From Nocardioides zhouii (GTDB lineage: Bacteria; Actinomycetota; Actinomycetes; Propionibacteriales; Nocardioidaceae), in the NCBI RefSeq assembly GCF_004137345.1, contig NZ_SDWV01000033.1, positions 1-35,853 of the forward strand: a stretch of 35,853 bases of DNA, given 5' to 3'. The translations under genes and the position numbers were made by a program. Shown piece by piece: positions 1-6,795 of the stretch (position 1 is the stretch's first letter; the number at the start of each line of letters is the position of its first letter). The notes beneath the pieces were generated by a model. That model was not told the DNA's origin. It saw only the letters and a list, made by a program, of their open reading frames with translations, and made no database searches.

Positions 1-45
1 CTCGCGCTGGCCTACCCCGACCGGATCAACCCCCACCTGAAATGA
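1..45 (+). pseudogene. C-terminal tail of a gene running in from the left, possibly a transposase
   Basis: Reading frame 1 is open from the window edge and gives LALAYPDRINPHLK before TGA at 43-45. Only 14 codons are visible, so no family can be proven. Directly downstream lies a sequence resembling an IS256-family terminal repeat, which makes the C-terminus of an IS256/mutator-type transposase the most natural reading. That is an inference from position. It could equally be the end of an unrelated gene. Confidence 0.35.
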
Positions 46-53
46 CCGGCCCC

Positions 54-77
54 TTACACAGAAACCTTGACAGGCTC
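54..77 (+). repeat. Candidate right terminal inverted repeat of an IS256-type element
   Basis: The stretch begins TTACACAGAAACCTTGACA, which resembles the 'TTACACA...CTTGACA' ends of IS256-family elements as I remember them. It sits just after the stop of the + strand tail at 43-45 and exactly where the IS110-type coding sequence on the other strand stops matching its family. The opposite end of the element is outside the window, so the repeat and any target duplication cannot be confirmed. Confidence 0.4.
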
Positions 78-701
78 GGCAGCGGTGATCACTCTCAGAC
101 TCAACCGAGCAGCCTGATCGGGGTCCGGCGCGCGGCCCAGCAGCTCGAGGGCGTCGGGAGCATCGAGATCTTCAAACGCCTGCAGGGCCGCAGGAAAGTA
201 CTCCCGCAGCGTCGATCGCAGCCGCAGCACGTGGCGGGTGCGGTCCCAGATCAGTGACTGGTGGGTACGGGCGGTCAGCTTGATCGCCTCGCCCTCGTTG
301 CTGTCGCCGGCCACGGGCCGGTGGTGTGCTCGGTCCAGCCGGACGATCTCGGCCAACAGATGCGCGTCAGCAGCATCGGACTTCGCTCCCGAGGTCGAGT
401 GCCGCTCGCGATACCGGGCCACTGAGAGTGGATTGATCGCGAAGACCTCGTAGCCTGCCGTGGTCAATGCAGCGACCCACGATCCCCGGTCGGTTTCGAT
501 GCCAATCTTCACCATCGCCGCTGCGTCCGCGGAGTCCAGGTCGACCCACTCAGCGGGCATCTTCTCTGCGATCAGGCCGTGGAGACGAGCGACCCCGTCC
601 AAGCCTTCGGGTAGTCGTCGACGGGCCAACAGTTTGCCGTCCTCATCCACTATCTCGATGTCGTGGTGGTCTTCGGCCCAGTCATCACCTACGAAAAGCA
701 T
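54..701 (-). pseudogene. IS110-family transposase, C-terminal half lost
   Basis: The 215-residue product starts with MLFVGDDWAEDHHDIEIVD and carries the DEDD RuvC-like catalytic residues of IS110 transposases: Asp in GDDW, Glu in IGIETDRG, and the Asp pair in SGAKSDAADAHLLAE. Family members are about 400 residues with a C-terminal Transposase_20 domain, which is absent. The family-like sequence runs to about RLSLRVITAA and then enters EPVKVSV and a stop supplied by the neighbouring IS end near 54-80. The start at 701 is backed by an AGGAGG about 6 nt upstream on the minus strand. It is almost certainly inactive, because the second half of the enzyme is missing. Confidence 0.85.
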
Positions 702-1001
702 TCCTGCCTCCTATCCCCGGGTCTGCACCGCGCAGATCCCCAGCAGCGTGGAGGAGACAACCGGCGATCTAATGGTCAAGTGCTCACCGCAAGCCTCACG
801 GGGCACGTCATCCCAGCAGCGATCACGCCTCCTCACGACCAGCAGGCGCACGGTCTGCCGAAAGACCTATCAGGCCAGATCCGAAGAGTGCTGACCCGCC
901 AGCCGCTACCAGAACCGAGCCTGCCAAACATGCCCGGCACAAGCCATTAGATCCGGACGTCTCCTGGCAGCGCGGTACGGGACCCCGCCTGCAACGCTGG
1001 G
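702..1001. other. Non-coding stretch, probable 5' flank of the IS110 copy
   Basis: Short open frames cross this region but none has a ribosome binding site or recognisable protein sequence. IS110 elements have a long non-coding left end upstream of the transposase that encodes the bridge RNA, so the part next to 701 could be such an end. I cannot delimit the element boundary, because IS110 ends lack obvious inverted repeats. Confidence 0.3.
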
Positions 1002-1646
1002 TTAGTGACCTGGCAGTACGAAATCCGCTCGGCTTGCTGGCTCGAACGTTCGCTCGTAGTACTTCTCTGCGTCCGTCCAGAGTTTGATGGACTGTTCGGT
1101 GTTCTGACCGCGAGAGACTTGTCGGTCCAGCCGTATCGGCCACGGGGTGTCGACGAAGAGAGACAGGTCCCAGAACTCGCGCAACTGGGGGCGCAGCATG
1201 TAGACGCCTTCGACTGCGACGACGCCCTGGGCGGGGAGCTCTACCCAGTCGCCTAGCACGTTGTTCTGCCAGTCGTATCGCTGATAGCGGGTGTCTTCCC
1301 CGCGGCGCAATGGTCGGAGCACCTCACGAGCCAAGCGCTCGTGGTCAAAGAATCGCTCGTATCCCTGCTGCGCAGTGAAGGCTGCCCACTCGTCCTCTGC
1401 CGGTCCGTAGAAATCGTCGCCTTCGACGACGGCCAAGACTTCTGGGGCGTCGCGGATAGCGACGGCCATGGTCGACTTACCTGAACCTCCTAAGCCGTCG
1501 ATGCATATCAGCAGTGGACGCTTCGACTCGCTGGTGTCGAGTCGAGAAATCGCAGACAAAACGTCCTTCGGAGTGGTCACGACACGAGTGCACCACGCGG
1601 AGAAGGCAGGCCGCCCTTGACTTGTGTGACCGGTGCCCGCGATCAC
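1002..1646 (-). CDS. P-loop NTPase of the uridine kinase / phosphoribulokinase-like type
   Basis: The protein has a Walker A motif GLGGSGKST at residues 51-59, followed by VVEGDDFYG and, in the middle, an acidic strand VVAVEGVYML. This is the layout of nucleoside-kinase-like P-loop proteins that phosphorylate small molecules. The segment DLSLFVDTPWPIRLDRQVSRGQ fits the lid region with Arg residues. The substrate is unknown, and the adjacent mobile-element debris gives no clue. The upstream GTG at 1646 has no clear ribosome binding site. A shorter start at GTG 1580 (192 residues) would put the Walker A at the more usual distance of about 30 residues from the N-terminus, so the start is uncertain. 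Confidence 0.7.
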   Translation of the reverse strand: MIAGTGHTSQGRPAFSAWCTRVVTTPKDVLSAISRLDTSESKRPLLICIDGLGGSGKSTMAVAIRDAPEVLAVVEGDDFYGPAEDEWAAFTAQQGYERFFDHERLAREVLRPLRRGEDTRYQRYDWQNNVLGDWVELPAQGVVAVEGVYMLRPQLREFWDLSLFVDTPWPIRLDRQVSRGQNTEQSIKLWTDAEKYYERTFEPASRADFVLPGH

Positions 1647-1894
1647 CGGTCAGCGGCATCAGGTGACACTCGGATCGCGTCGGATCCGGACGTTGCAAGT
1701 CGGTCACGACCTCTTCCACCTGTGGGAGGCCACGCGATGCTCGTCGCGTGAAGCACATCGGGGACACCAGACGCTCCGCGTCGAGACGGGGCACCAGGTG
1801 GGGCCGCTGGAGTGCACTTCAGCACGCAAGGCGGACTCCGGCACGCACGGCGGCGGCGGCGCCGGAAAGATCTTGATGTAGATCCATGCCTGGC
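1647..1894. other. Intergenic stretch without a recognisable gene
   Basis: Open frames here on both strands lack ribosome binding sites and family-like sequence. The right-hand end leads into the promoter of the DGPF/sigma-factor pair. I see no tRNA or strong hairpin. Confidence 0.4.
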
Positions 1895-1921
1895 TGTCGA
1901 TCCGGCGGCAGGATGTTCGTC
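1895..1921 (+). promoter_or_regulatory. Candidate ECF42-type promoter of the DGPF-sigma pair
   Basis: TGTCGA at 1895-1900 is followed after 17 nt by CGTC at 1918-1921. ECF42 sigma factors are reported to recognise a TGTCGA -35 element and a CGA/TC-type -10 element upstream of DGPF-domain genes, and the sigma gene directly downstream is of that group. The predicted transcript start is about 50 nt before the DGPF start codon. This is a motif match only. Confidence 0.5.
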
Positions 1922-1978
1922 GTCACTAATGACGGAGCCGGACAGGCCGGCCCGCGACCCAGTTCCGGAGGCACCTCC

Positions 1979-2341
1979 ATGGCCAAGTACGCGATCCTCA
2001 TCTACGAAGACCCGGCCTTCTACGAGAACATCTCGCCCGAGGCGTGGCCCGCGGTGGTCGACGCCCACAGCAAGTTCGTCGAGCAGGTCTTCGCGCTCGG
2101 TGGGTCCCTGGCGGGCGGAGAGGCGCTCGCGCCCCCTACGACGGCCACCACGATCAAGGGTGGCGGCACGGTGACGGACGGCCCGTTCGTCGAGACCAAG
2201 GAGGCCCTCAACGGCATCTACGTCATCGAGGCGCGCGACCTCGACCACGCCGTCGAGATCGCCAAGCTGTGCCCGGCCCCGGCCCCCGGTGGCGGCGTCG
2301 AGGTCCGCCCGGTCGTGGACCCGACGACGAACCCGTTCTGA
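1979..2341 (+). CDS. DGPF-domain (YCII-related) protein, partner of ECF42 sigma factor
   Basis: This 120-residue protein begins MAKYAILIYEDPAFYENIS and carries the signature TDGPFVETKEALNGIYVIEA, followed by a segment on computing class membership of the YCII/DGPF fold (DLDHAVEIAKLCP). The start at 1979 has GGAGG (1966-1970) upstream. An open frame extends back to 1886, but that extension has no family-like sequence. DGPF proteins are commonly encoded next to ECF42 sigma factors and are thought to be members of their regulon, although their biochemical role is not established. Here the sigma gene begins 32 nt downstream, so the two are probably one transcript. A candidate ECF42 promoter precedes this gene. 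Confidence 0.9.
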   Translation: MAKYAILIYEDPAFYENISPEAWPAVVDAHSKFVEQVFALGGSLAGGEALAPPTTATTIKGGGTVTDGPFVETKEALNGIYVIEARDLDHAVEIAKLCPAPAPGGGVEVRPVVDPTTNPF

Positions 2342-2373
2342 TCGCTCCTAGCGACCAGCCGACCGCGTCCGCC

Positions 2374-3654
2374 ATGCGGGCGGACGCGGTCGCTGCCGCG
2401 CTGGCGCAGGCCCACCGCTCCGAGTGGGCCTTCGTGCTGTCCGCCACGGTGCGCGTCGCGGGCGACCTGGACCTCGCGGAGGAGTGCGCGCAGGAGGCGT
2501 ACGTCAGCGCGCTGCAGGCCTGGACCCGGGGCGGCGTCCCGGAGCGGCCCGGCGCGTGGCTGACCACGGCGGCGCGCAACAAGGCGCTGGACCGGTTGCG
2601 TCGCGAGGTCACCCTCCGGCGCAAGCTCCCGCTGCTCGTGGAGCCGGCGACCGTCGATCCGCACGACCCGGCCGACCTGGACTGGCCCTACGCCGCGGTG
2701 CCGGACGACCGGCTCCGGCTGGTGTTCACCTGCTGCCACCCCACCCTAGCCCCCGAGGCCCGCGTCGCCCTTACCCTGCGCCTGGTCTGCGGCGTTCCCA
2801 CGCCCGACGTCGCCCGGGCCTTCCTGGTGTCCGAGCCGACGATGGCGGCACGGATCACCCGGGCCAAGAAGAAGATCTCCGAAGCGCGGATCCCCTACCG
2901 GGTTCCGGGCCGGGCGGAGCTGCCCGAGCGCCTGGACAGCGTGCTCACCGCCGTCCACCTGCTCTTCAGCACCGGCCATACGGCCGGGCAGGGGGACGCG
3001 CCCGTCCGTGAGGAGCTCTGCGACCGGGCCCTGCACCTCGCGCGCACCCTCGCCGCGCTGCTCCCCGAGCAGGCCGAGACCCGCGGCCTGCTGGGCCTGC
3101 TGCTCCTCACCGACGCGCGCCGGGCCGCCCGGACCGCCGAGCAGGGCCGGCTGCTCCTTCTCGGCGACCAGGACCGGACGCGCTGGGACCAGCGCGCGAT
3201 CCTGGAGGGGCTCACGGTGACAGCCGGCGCGCTGGCGTCCGGCCCACCGGGGCGGTTCACCCTGCAGGCGGCGATCGCCGGCGTACACGCGATGGCGCCG
3301 TCCCTCGAGCAGACCGACTGGCCGCGCGTCGTGCACCTCTACGACCGGCTGCTGGCGGTGTGGAACACCCCGGTGGTCGCGCTCAACCGGGCCGCCGCCG
3401 TGGCGTTTGCCGACGGTCCGGCCGCCGCCCTGCCGCTCCTCGACGAGCTGGCGACCGATCCCCGGCTCGCCGACTACCCCTACCTTCCCGCCACCCGCGC
3501 CGACCTGCTGCGCCGCCTCGGCGACGCCGCCGGCGCGGCCGAGTCGTACCGGCGCGCGATGGAGCTCACGGCGAACGCCGCGGAGCGCACCTTCCTGGAG
3601 CAGCGCTTGGCCGAGGTCAGCCGCGCCGCCGGCGCCGAGCCTGCGCCCGGCTGA
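2374..3654 (+). CDS. ECF42-type RNA polymerase sigma factor with TPR-like C-terminal extension
   Basis: The 426-residue product is far longer than a simple ECF sigma factor. Residues about 1-170 hold the sigma2 and sigma4 regions: AEECAQEAYVSALQAW and PGAWLTTAARNKALDRLRRE (region 2), then LTLRLVCGVPTPDVARAFLVSEPTMAARITRAKKKI (helix-turn-helix of region 4, quoted as a positional range around residues 130-170). The remainder is an alpha-helical, Ala/Leu-rich extension with VVALNRAAAVAF and RADLLRRLGDAAGAAESYRRA, typical of the TPR-like domain of ECF42. No anti-sigma gene is adjacent, in line with this group, where the extension is thought to control activity. ATG 2374 is the first good start after the DGPF stop at 2341. 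The frame is open further upstream only as a shadow of the DGPF gene. Confidence 0.9.
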   Translation: MRADAVAAALAQAHRSEWAFVLSATVRVAGDLDLAEECAQEAYVSALQAWTRGGVPERPGAWLTTAARNKALDRLRREVTLRRKLPLLVEPATVDPHDPADLDWPYAAVPDDRLRLVFTCCHPTLAPEARVALTLRLVCGVPTPDVARAFLVSEPTMAARITRAKKKISEARIPYRVPGRAELPERLDSVLTAVHLLFSTGHTAGQGDAPVREELCDRALHLARTLAALLPEQAETRGLLGLLLLTDARRAARTAEQGRLLLLGDQDRTRWDQRAILEGLTVTAGALASGPPGRFTLQAAIAGVHAMAPSLEQTDWPRVVHLYDRLLAVWNTPVVALNRAAAVAFADGPAAALPLLDELATDPRLADYPYLPATRADLLRRLGDAAGAAESYRRAMELTANAAERTFLEQRLAEVSRAAGAEPAPG

Positions 3655-3781
3655 GGACGGCGGGCTCGGCGGTCACCGCTCCGAGGCCCCGCCGCTCGTT
3701 GTCCTCGAACCGGTCGGCGGCCCCCTTGGCCTCGTCGATGCGACCCTCGACGGCGTCCAGCCGCTCGTCACCCGTGCTCAT
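3617..3781 (-). CDS. Small acidic/basic hypothetical protein, 54 residues
   Basis: The protein starts MSTGDERLDAVEGRIDEAKG and continues with a helical charged segment and an Arg-rich end (QARRRRRG). AGGAGG lies about 7 nt upstream of ATG 3781, which supports this start over the in-frame ATG at 3832. Its last 38 nt overlap convergently with the end of the sigma-factor gene. Similar very short proteins of the form 'DxRxDAVExxIDEAK' occur in actinobacteria as I remember them, but no function is known. It has no membrane segment or signal peptide. Confidence 0.6.
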   Translation of the reverse strand: MSTGDERLDAVEGRIDEAKGAADRFEDNERRGLGAVTAEPAVLSRAQARRRRRG

Positions 3782-3845
3782 CTGTGCCTCCTGGGTTGTC
3801 GATCGGTCCCGACAAGGGGCGGAAGGACGCACTCATCGCGGCAGA

Positions 3846-4126
3846 TCAGTGCGTCCGGCGATGCGCCAAGACGTCGCTCATGGGTGTGCGAAGGTCCTCG
3901 CCCCATACCTTGCACATGTACTCGTTGACGCCGATCCGCCGCACACCTGGCACGGCGTGGTTGGAGGGGCAATCCAGGTTGGCGCACCACTCACTTGCAA
4001 CCTTGGACGGTCCGGTAGCAGTCAGTTCCGGGTCGTCGAAAACCGGAACGGTTCAAGCCCGGCGACGACCAGTCCACCGCAGTCCTCGCACGGACGGTCG
4101 GTCGGCTGATGGTCGGTGTGGGTCAC
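3846..4126 (-). pseudogene. Small zinc-ribbon protein gene split by a frameshift
   Basis: Two minus-strand frames make one plausible protein. The first runs from about 4126 with THTDHQPTDRPCEDCGGLVV and stops at 4022-4024. The second is open from 4052 down to TGA 3846-3848 and reads EWCANLDCPSNHAVPGVRRI, then EYMCKVWGEDLRTPMSDVLA. Joining them within 4022-4052 brings together CEDC and CANLDC, a Cys4 zinc-ribbon arrangement. Both segments have protein-like composition, so a single indel in a once intact gene (or a base-calling error) explains the pattern better than two separate tiny genes. The start is unclear: GTG 4126 overlaps the GGAGG, and the first frame is open further upstream to 4207. 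Function is unknown. Confidence 0.5.
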
Positions 4127-4204
4127 CTCCGCACCGTAGTCGCCGATGAACTTGGGTGCTCGGACCTCGGCAGATCCCGACGTCCCCGACACACGGCGAG
4201 TGGG

Positions 4205-4414
4205 CTAGGTCGGACTGACGCCAGTTCGTGCGGCGGACACGAAGTGCTCACCATCAACGACGAGGCACGACATCCCAGCAGCCGTCTCACCTCCGTGCGA
4301 CCAACGAGCGCACAGTCTGCTGATGCGGACGTCGAGGGCTGAGTCGAGGATTGCGCCTCGCAAGAGGGCGCGTAGCCGTTGGACGCCGAAGGTCGGGTGG
4401 TCGTCATGTGACAT
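4205..4414 (-). CDS. Possible small hypothetical protein, 69 residues
   Basis: The open frame MSHDDHPTFGVQRLRALLRG, continuing to GMSCLVVDGEHFVSAARTGV, has moderately protein-like composition but weak third-position GC and no ribosome binding site before ATG 4414. Its TAG stop at 4205-4207 lies in the same frame as the first half of the frameshifted zinc-ribbon gene downstream. The two may therefore be pieces of one older gene. I do not recognise the family, and it may be non-coding. Confidence 0.3.
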   Translation of the reverse strand: MSHDDHPTFGVQRLRALLRGAILDSALDVRISRLCARWSHGGETAAGMSCLVVDGEHFVSAARTGVSPT

Positions 4415-4464
4415 CGACGGTGGATGAATTTGCTGCGGCCTCTTGACGCCGATATCGATCAAAT

Positions 4465-4498
4465 GTCATGTTTATTCGCACATTGAAGTGAACATCAC
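4465..4498 (+). promoter_or_regulatory. Inverted repeat upstream of the permease operon, candidate DeoR-type operator
   Basis: GTCATGTT (4465-4472) and AACATCAC (4491-4498) form an inverted repeat (7 of 8 positions) with an 18-nt spacer, ending 21 nt before the permease start. The surrounding sequence is AT-rich compared with its neighbours. The operon encodes its own DeoR-family regulator, and an operator here would be the usual arrangement. That it is the operator is an inference. Confidence 0.4.
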
Positions 4499-4519
4499 AG
4501 ATATCCCGAGGAGATCCAG

Positions 4520-5968
4520 GTGACCGTTCAGCATCCTGCACCGGCCATGCCGGGCACAGCGACGCAGCAAACCCAACTGAGGACCGGCACCGTGGGGCCG
4601 GTCGGCGTCCTGATGCAGTCCATCGCCCAGATCTCCCCCACCCTGGGCGTCTTCTACACGATCGCCTTCACGACGGGCCAAGCCGGCAGGGCGGCACCGC
4701 TGACCTACCTCGCAGCGTTCGCGGTCTGCTTGATGCTCGCAGTGCCGATGGTCGGGCTGGCCCGGCACCTGCCGTCGGCCGGCGGCTTCTACACGTTCGT
4801 CTCGGCCGGGATCGGGCCGCGGGCCGGCTTCATCACCGGCTGGCTCTACGCCGTGATGGTGACGATCGTGCCCGCCGCGCTGGCCGCGTTTACCGGCGCG
4901 ATCATGTCGCAGGAGCTGGAGGCACAGTTTGGCTTCGACCTCCCGTGGGGTGTCTACGCCGTGGCGATCCTTGCGATCTGCCTGGCCGCGGCCCACCGAG
5001 GCATCTCGATCTCCATCAAGTTCCTGGTCGTGATGACGTGCTTCGAGATGGCGGTCGGCCTGGGACTGGCGCTGAGCGGCGTGCTCAACCCCGGCCCGGG
5101 CGGAATCAACGCCTCGGGCTTCAACCCGGGCAGCATCACCGACGGGTCCGGGTTCTTCCTGGCCATCGTGCTGTCGATCTTCGCGTTCACCGGCTTCGAG
5201 AGCGCGGCCGCGGTCGGTGAGGAGTCGCGCGACCCCAAGCGTCTCGTACCGTTCGCCATCGTCGGCTCGCTGGTCCTGATCGGGCTCTTCTACTGTGTGA
5301 CGGCCTGGGGACTCCAAATCGGATGGGGCACCGACGACCTGCAGGCCATGGCCGAGAGCCCCACGGCCCCGGCCTTCGTGCTGGCCGACCGGCTGTGGGG
5401 CGACGACGCGTCGCTGATCGTCCTCATCGCCCTGGTGAACTCGGGACTCGGGGTCTGCATCGCGTGCACGACCAGCGCGACCCGCACCTTGTACGGAATG
5501 GCTCGCACGGGTGCACTTCCCGACGTCCTGGCCAGGGTGCAGCCAGGCAGCGGCACGCCGGTCGTCGCGGTGTTCGCCCAGAGCGCGGTTGCCCTGGTGA
5601 TGCTGCTGGCGGTAGGGATCCCGCTCGGCCCGTTCAACCTCTTCAACCTGTTCGGGACCACGGGCACCTTCGTCTACATCCCCATCTTCGTGTTGATGAA
5701 CATCGCTGCCTTCCGCTTCATCCGCGCCAGGCACCCCGAGGAGTTCTCCGTCGCGAAGTACGTCGTGGCACCGGTCATCTCAACGGTCGCGCTCGCGCTC
5801 ATTGCCTACAACAGCCTGCAGCCGCTCCCCGACATGCCGGTCCGGTTGGCGCCCCTCATCGCCCTGGTCTACCTGCTACTCGGCGTGGCGGTCCTCTACG
5901 GCCGCAACCTGCGTCCCGGCCGGACCGGCTGGATGACCCGCGCCGGCCAGCTTCCGGACCTACCGTGA
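4520..5968 (+). CDS. APC-superfamily amino acid/amine permease
   Basis: The protein has 482 residues and about 12 hydrophobic segments. It opens with a cytoplasmic tail, and the first helix region (VGPVGVLMQSIAQISPTLGV) has the Gly/Ser-rich unwound TM1 signature of APC transporters. Conserved elements include SAGGFYTFVSAGIGPRAGFI after TM2, FTGFESAAAVGEESRDPKRL in TM6 to the following loop, and ATRTLYGMARTGALPDVLAR before TM9. Such proteins import amino acids, amines or amino-acid conjugates by proton or substrate exchange. GTG 4520 has GAGGAG 6 nt upstream. It is the first gene of an operon with a sugar kinase and a SIS-domain enzyme, so the substrate may be a sugar-amine conjugate such as a fructosamine. 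That is inferred from context, not from the transporter itself. Confidence 0.9.
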   Translation: MTVQHPAPAMPGTATQQTQLRTGTVGPVGVLMQSIAQISPTLGVFYTIAFTTGQAGRAAPLTYLAAFAVCLMLAVPMVGLARHLPSAGGFYTFVSAGIGPRAGFITGWLYAVMVTIVPAALAAFTGAIMSQELEAQFGFDLPWGVYAVAILAICLAAAHRGISISIKFLVVMTCFEMAVGLGLALSGVLNPGPGGINASGFNPGSITDGSGFFLAIVLSIFAFTGFESAAAVGEESRDPKRLVPFAIVGSLVLIGLFYCVTAWGLQIGWGTDDLQAMAESPTAPAFVLADRLWGDDASLIVLIALVNSGLGVCIACTTSATRTLYGMARTGALPDVLARVQPGSGTPVVAVFAQSAVALVMLLAVGIPLGPFNLFNLFGTTGTFVYIPIFVLMNIAAFRFIRARHPEEFSVAKYVVAPVISTVALALIAYNSLQPLPDMPVRLAPLIALVYLLLGVAVLYGRNLRPGRTGWMTRAGQLPDLP

Positions 5969-6036
5969 ACGCGTCAGGCACCATGCACATGGGCCCACCG
6001 AGCCCACAGAGCACCCGGATGCGAGAGGTGGACGAC

Positions 6037-6795
6037 ATGAGCGCCGAATCCAGGCACCAGGAGATCCTGCAGCTGCTGGGACAGAAGGGCACACTGTCGA
6101 TCGCCGAGCTCGGTGAGCGGTTCGAGGTCTCCGACATGACCATCCGCCGCGACCTCACCGTGCTCGCGTCTGAGGGGCTTCTCGTCCGTACCCGCGGCGG
6201 AGCCGCCGCCTCGGCCTCAGGCAGCTTCGAGCCGCCGTTCGTCCTGCGCGAGCGGACGAACGCCGGGGCGAAGCAGCAGATCGCTGCGGCCGCTGCCGCG
6301 CAGGTCATCGACGGCCAGACCGTGCTGCTCGACGGCGGCACGACCGGGCTGGCGATCGCCGAGGCGTTGCTAGGTCGCAACCTGACCGTCTGCGCGCTCA
6401 ACGTCCGGGTCGCCCAGGTGCTGGCCGCCGACTCCTCGATGCGGGTGATGGTGCCCGGCGGCACCATTCGCCCGGGCGAGTTCAGCGTGGTCGGACCCGA
6501 GGCGCTGGCGATGGTGTCCAGCTTCCGCTTCGACGTCTACCTGATGACCGCGTCGGGGCTCTCGGTGGATGCCGGGGTCACCGAGTGGAACACCGACGAC
6601 GCCGCCGTGAAGCGCGCCGCGCTCGACGCGTCACGGCGCACGGTGCTCGTGGCGGACGCCAGGAAGTTCGGCGCTGAGGCCTTCGTGCGGGTGTGCCCGA
6701 TCTCGAGGGTCGACCGGCTGGTCACCGACGCCGGACTCGCCGACGAGCACCGTCGCGAGCTCGCTGCGACCGGCACCGAACTGGTGGTCGCATGA
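6037..6795 (+). CDS. DeoR-family transcriptional regulator
   Basis: This 252-residue protein has an N-terminal winged helix-turn-helix (QEILQLLGQKGTLSIAELGE, then SDMTIRRDLTVLASEGLLVR) typical of DeoR repressors. The C-terminal DeoRC sugar-phosphate sensor domain has LLDGGTTGLAIAEALLGRNL and VVGPEALAMVSSFRFDVYLM. The usual effectors are phosphorylated sugars, which fits the kinase and isomerase genes in the same operon. ATG 6037 has GAGAGG about 8 nt upstream. An in-frame ATG at 6019 has a poorer site. The gene overlaps the next one by 4 nt (ATGA). It probably represses its own operon, and a candidate operator lies at 4465-4498. Confidence 0.93.
   Translation: MSAESRHQEILQLLGQKGTLSIAELGERFEVSDMTIRRDLTVLASEGLLVRTRGGAAASASGSFEPPFVLRERTNAGAKQQIAAAAAAQVIDGQTVLLDGGTTGLAIAEALLGRNLTVCALNVRVAQVLAADSSMRVMVPGGTIRPGEFSVVGPEALAMVSSFRFDVYLMTASGLSVDAGVTEWNTDDAAVKRAALDASRRTVLVADARKFGAEAFVRVCPISRVDRLVTDAGLADEHRRELAATGTELVVA

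Noticed and set aside
2044..2373. N-terminal extension of the sigma-factor frame
   Set aside because: It is an Arg/Gly-rich translation of the DGPF gene in another frame. Sigma-like sequence begins just after ATG 2374.
4472..5734. A 420-codon minus-strand open frame across the permease gene
   Set aside because: It is the shadow of the + strand APC permease. Its product is a low-complexity Asp/Gly/Arg/His-rich string without domains, as GC-rich antisense frames give.
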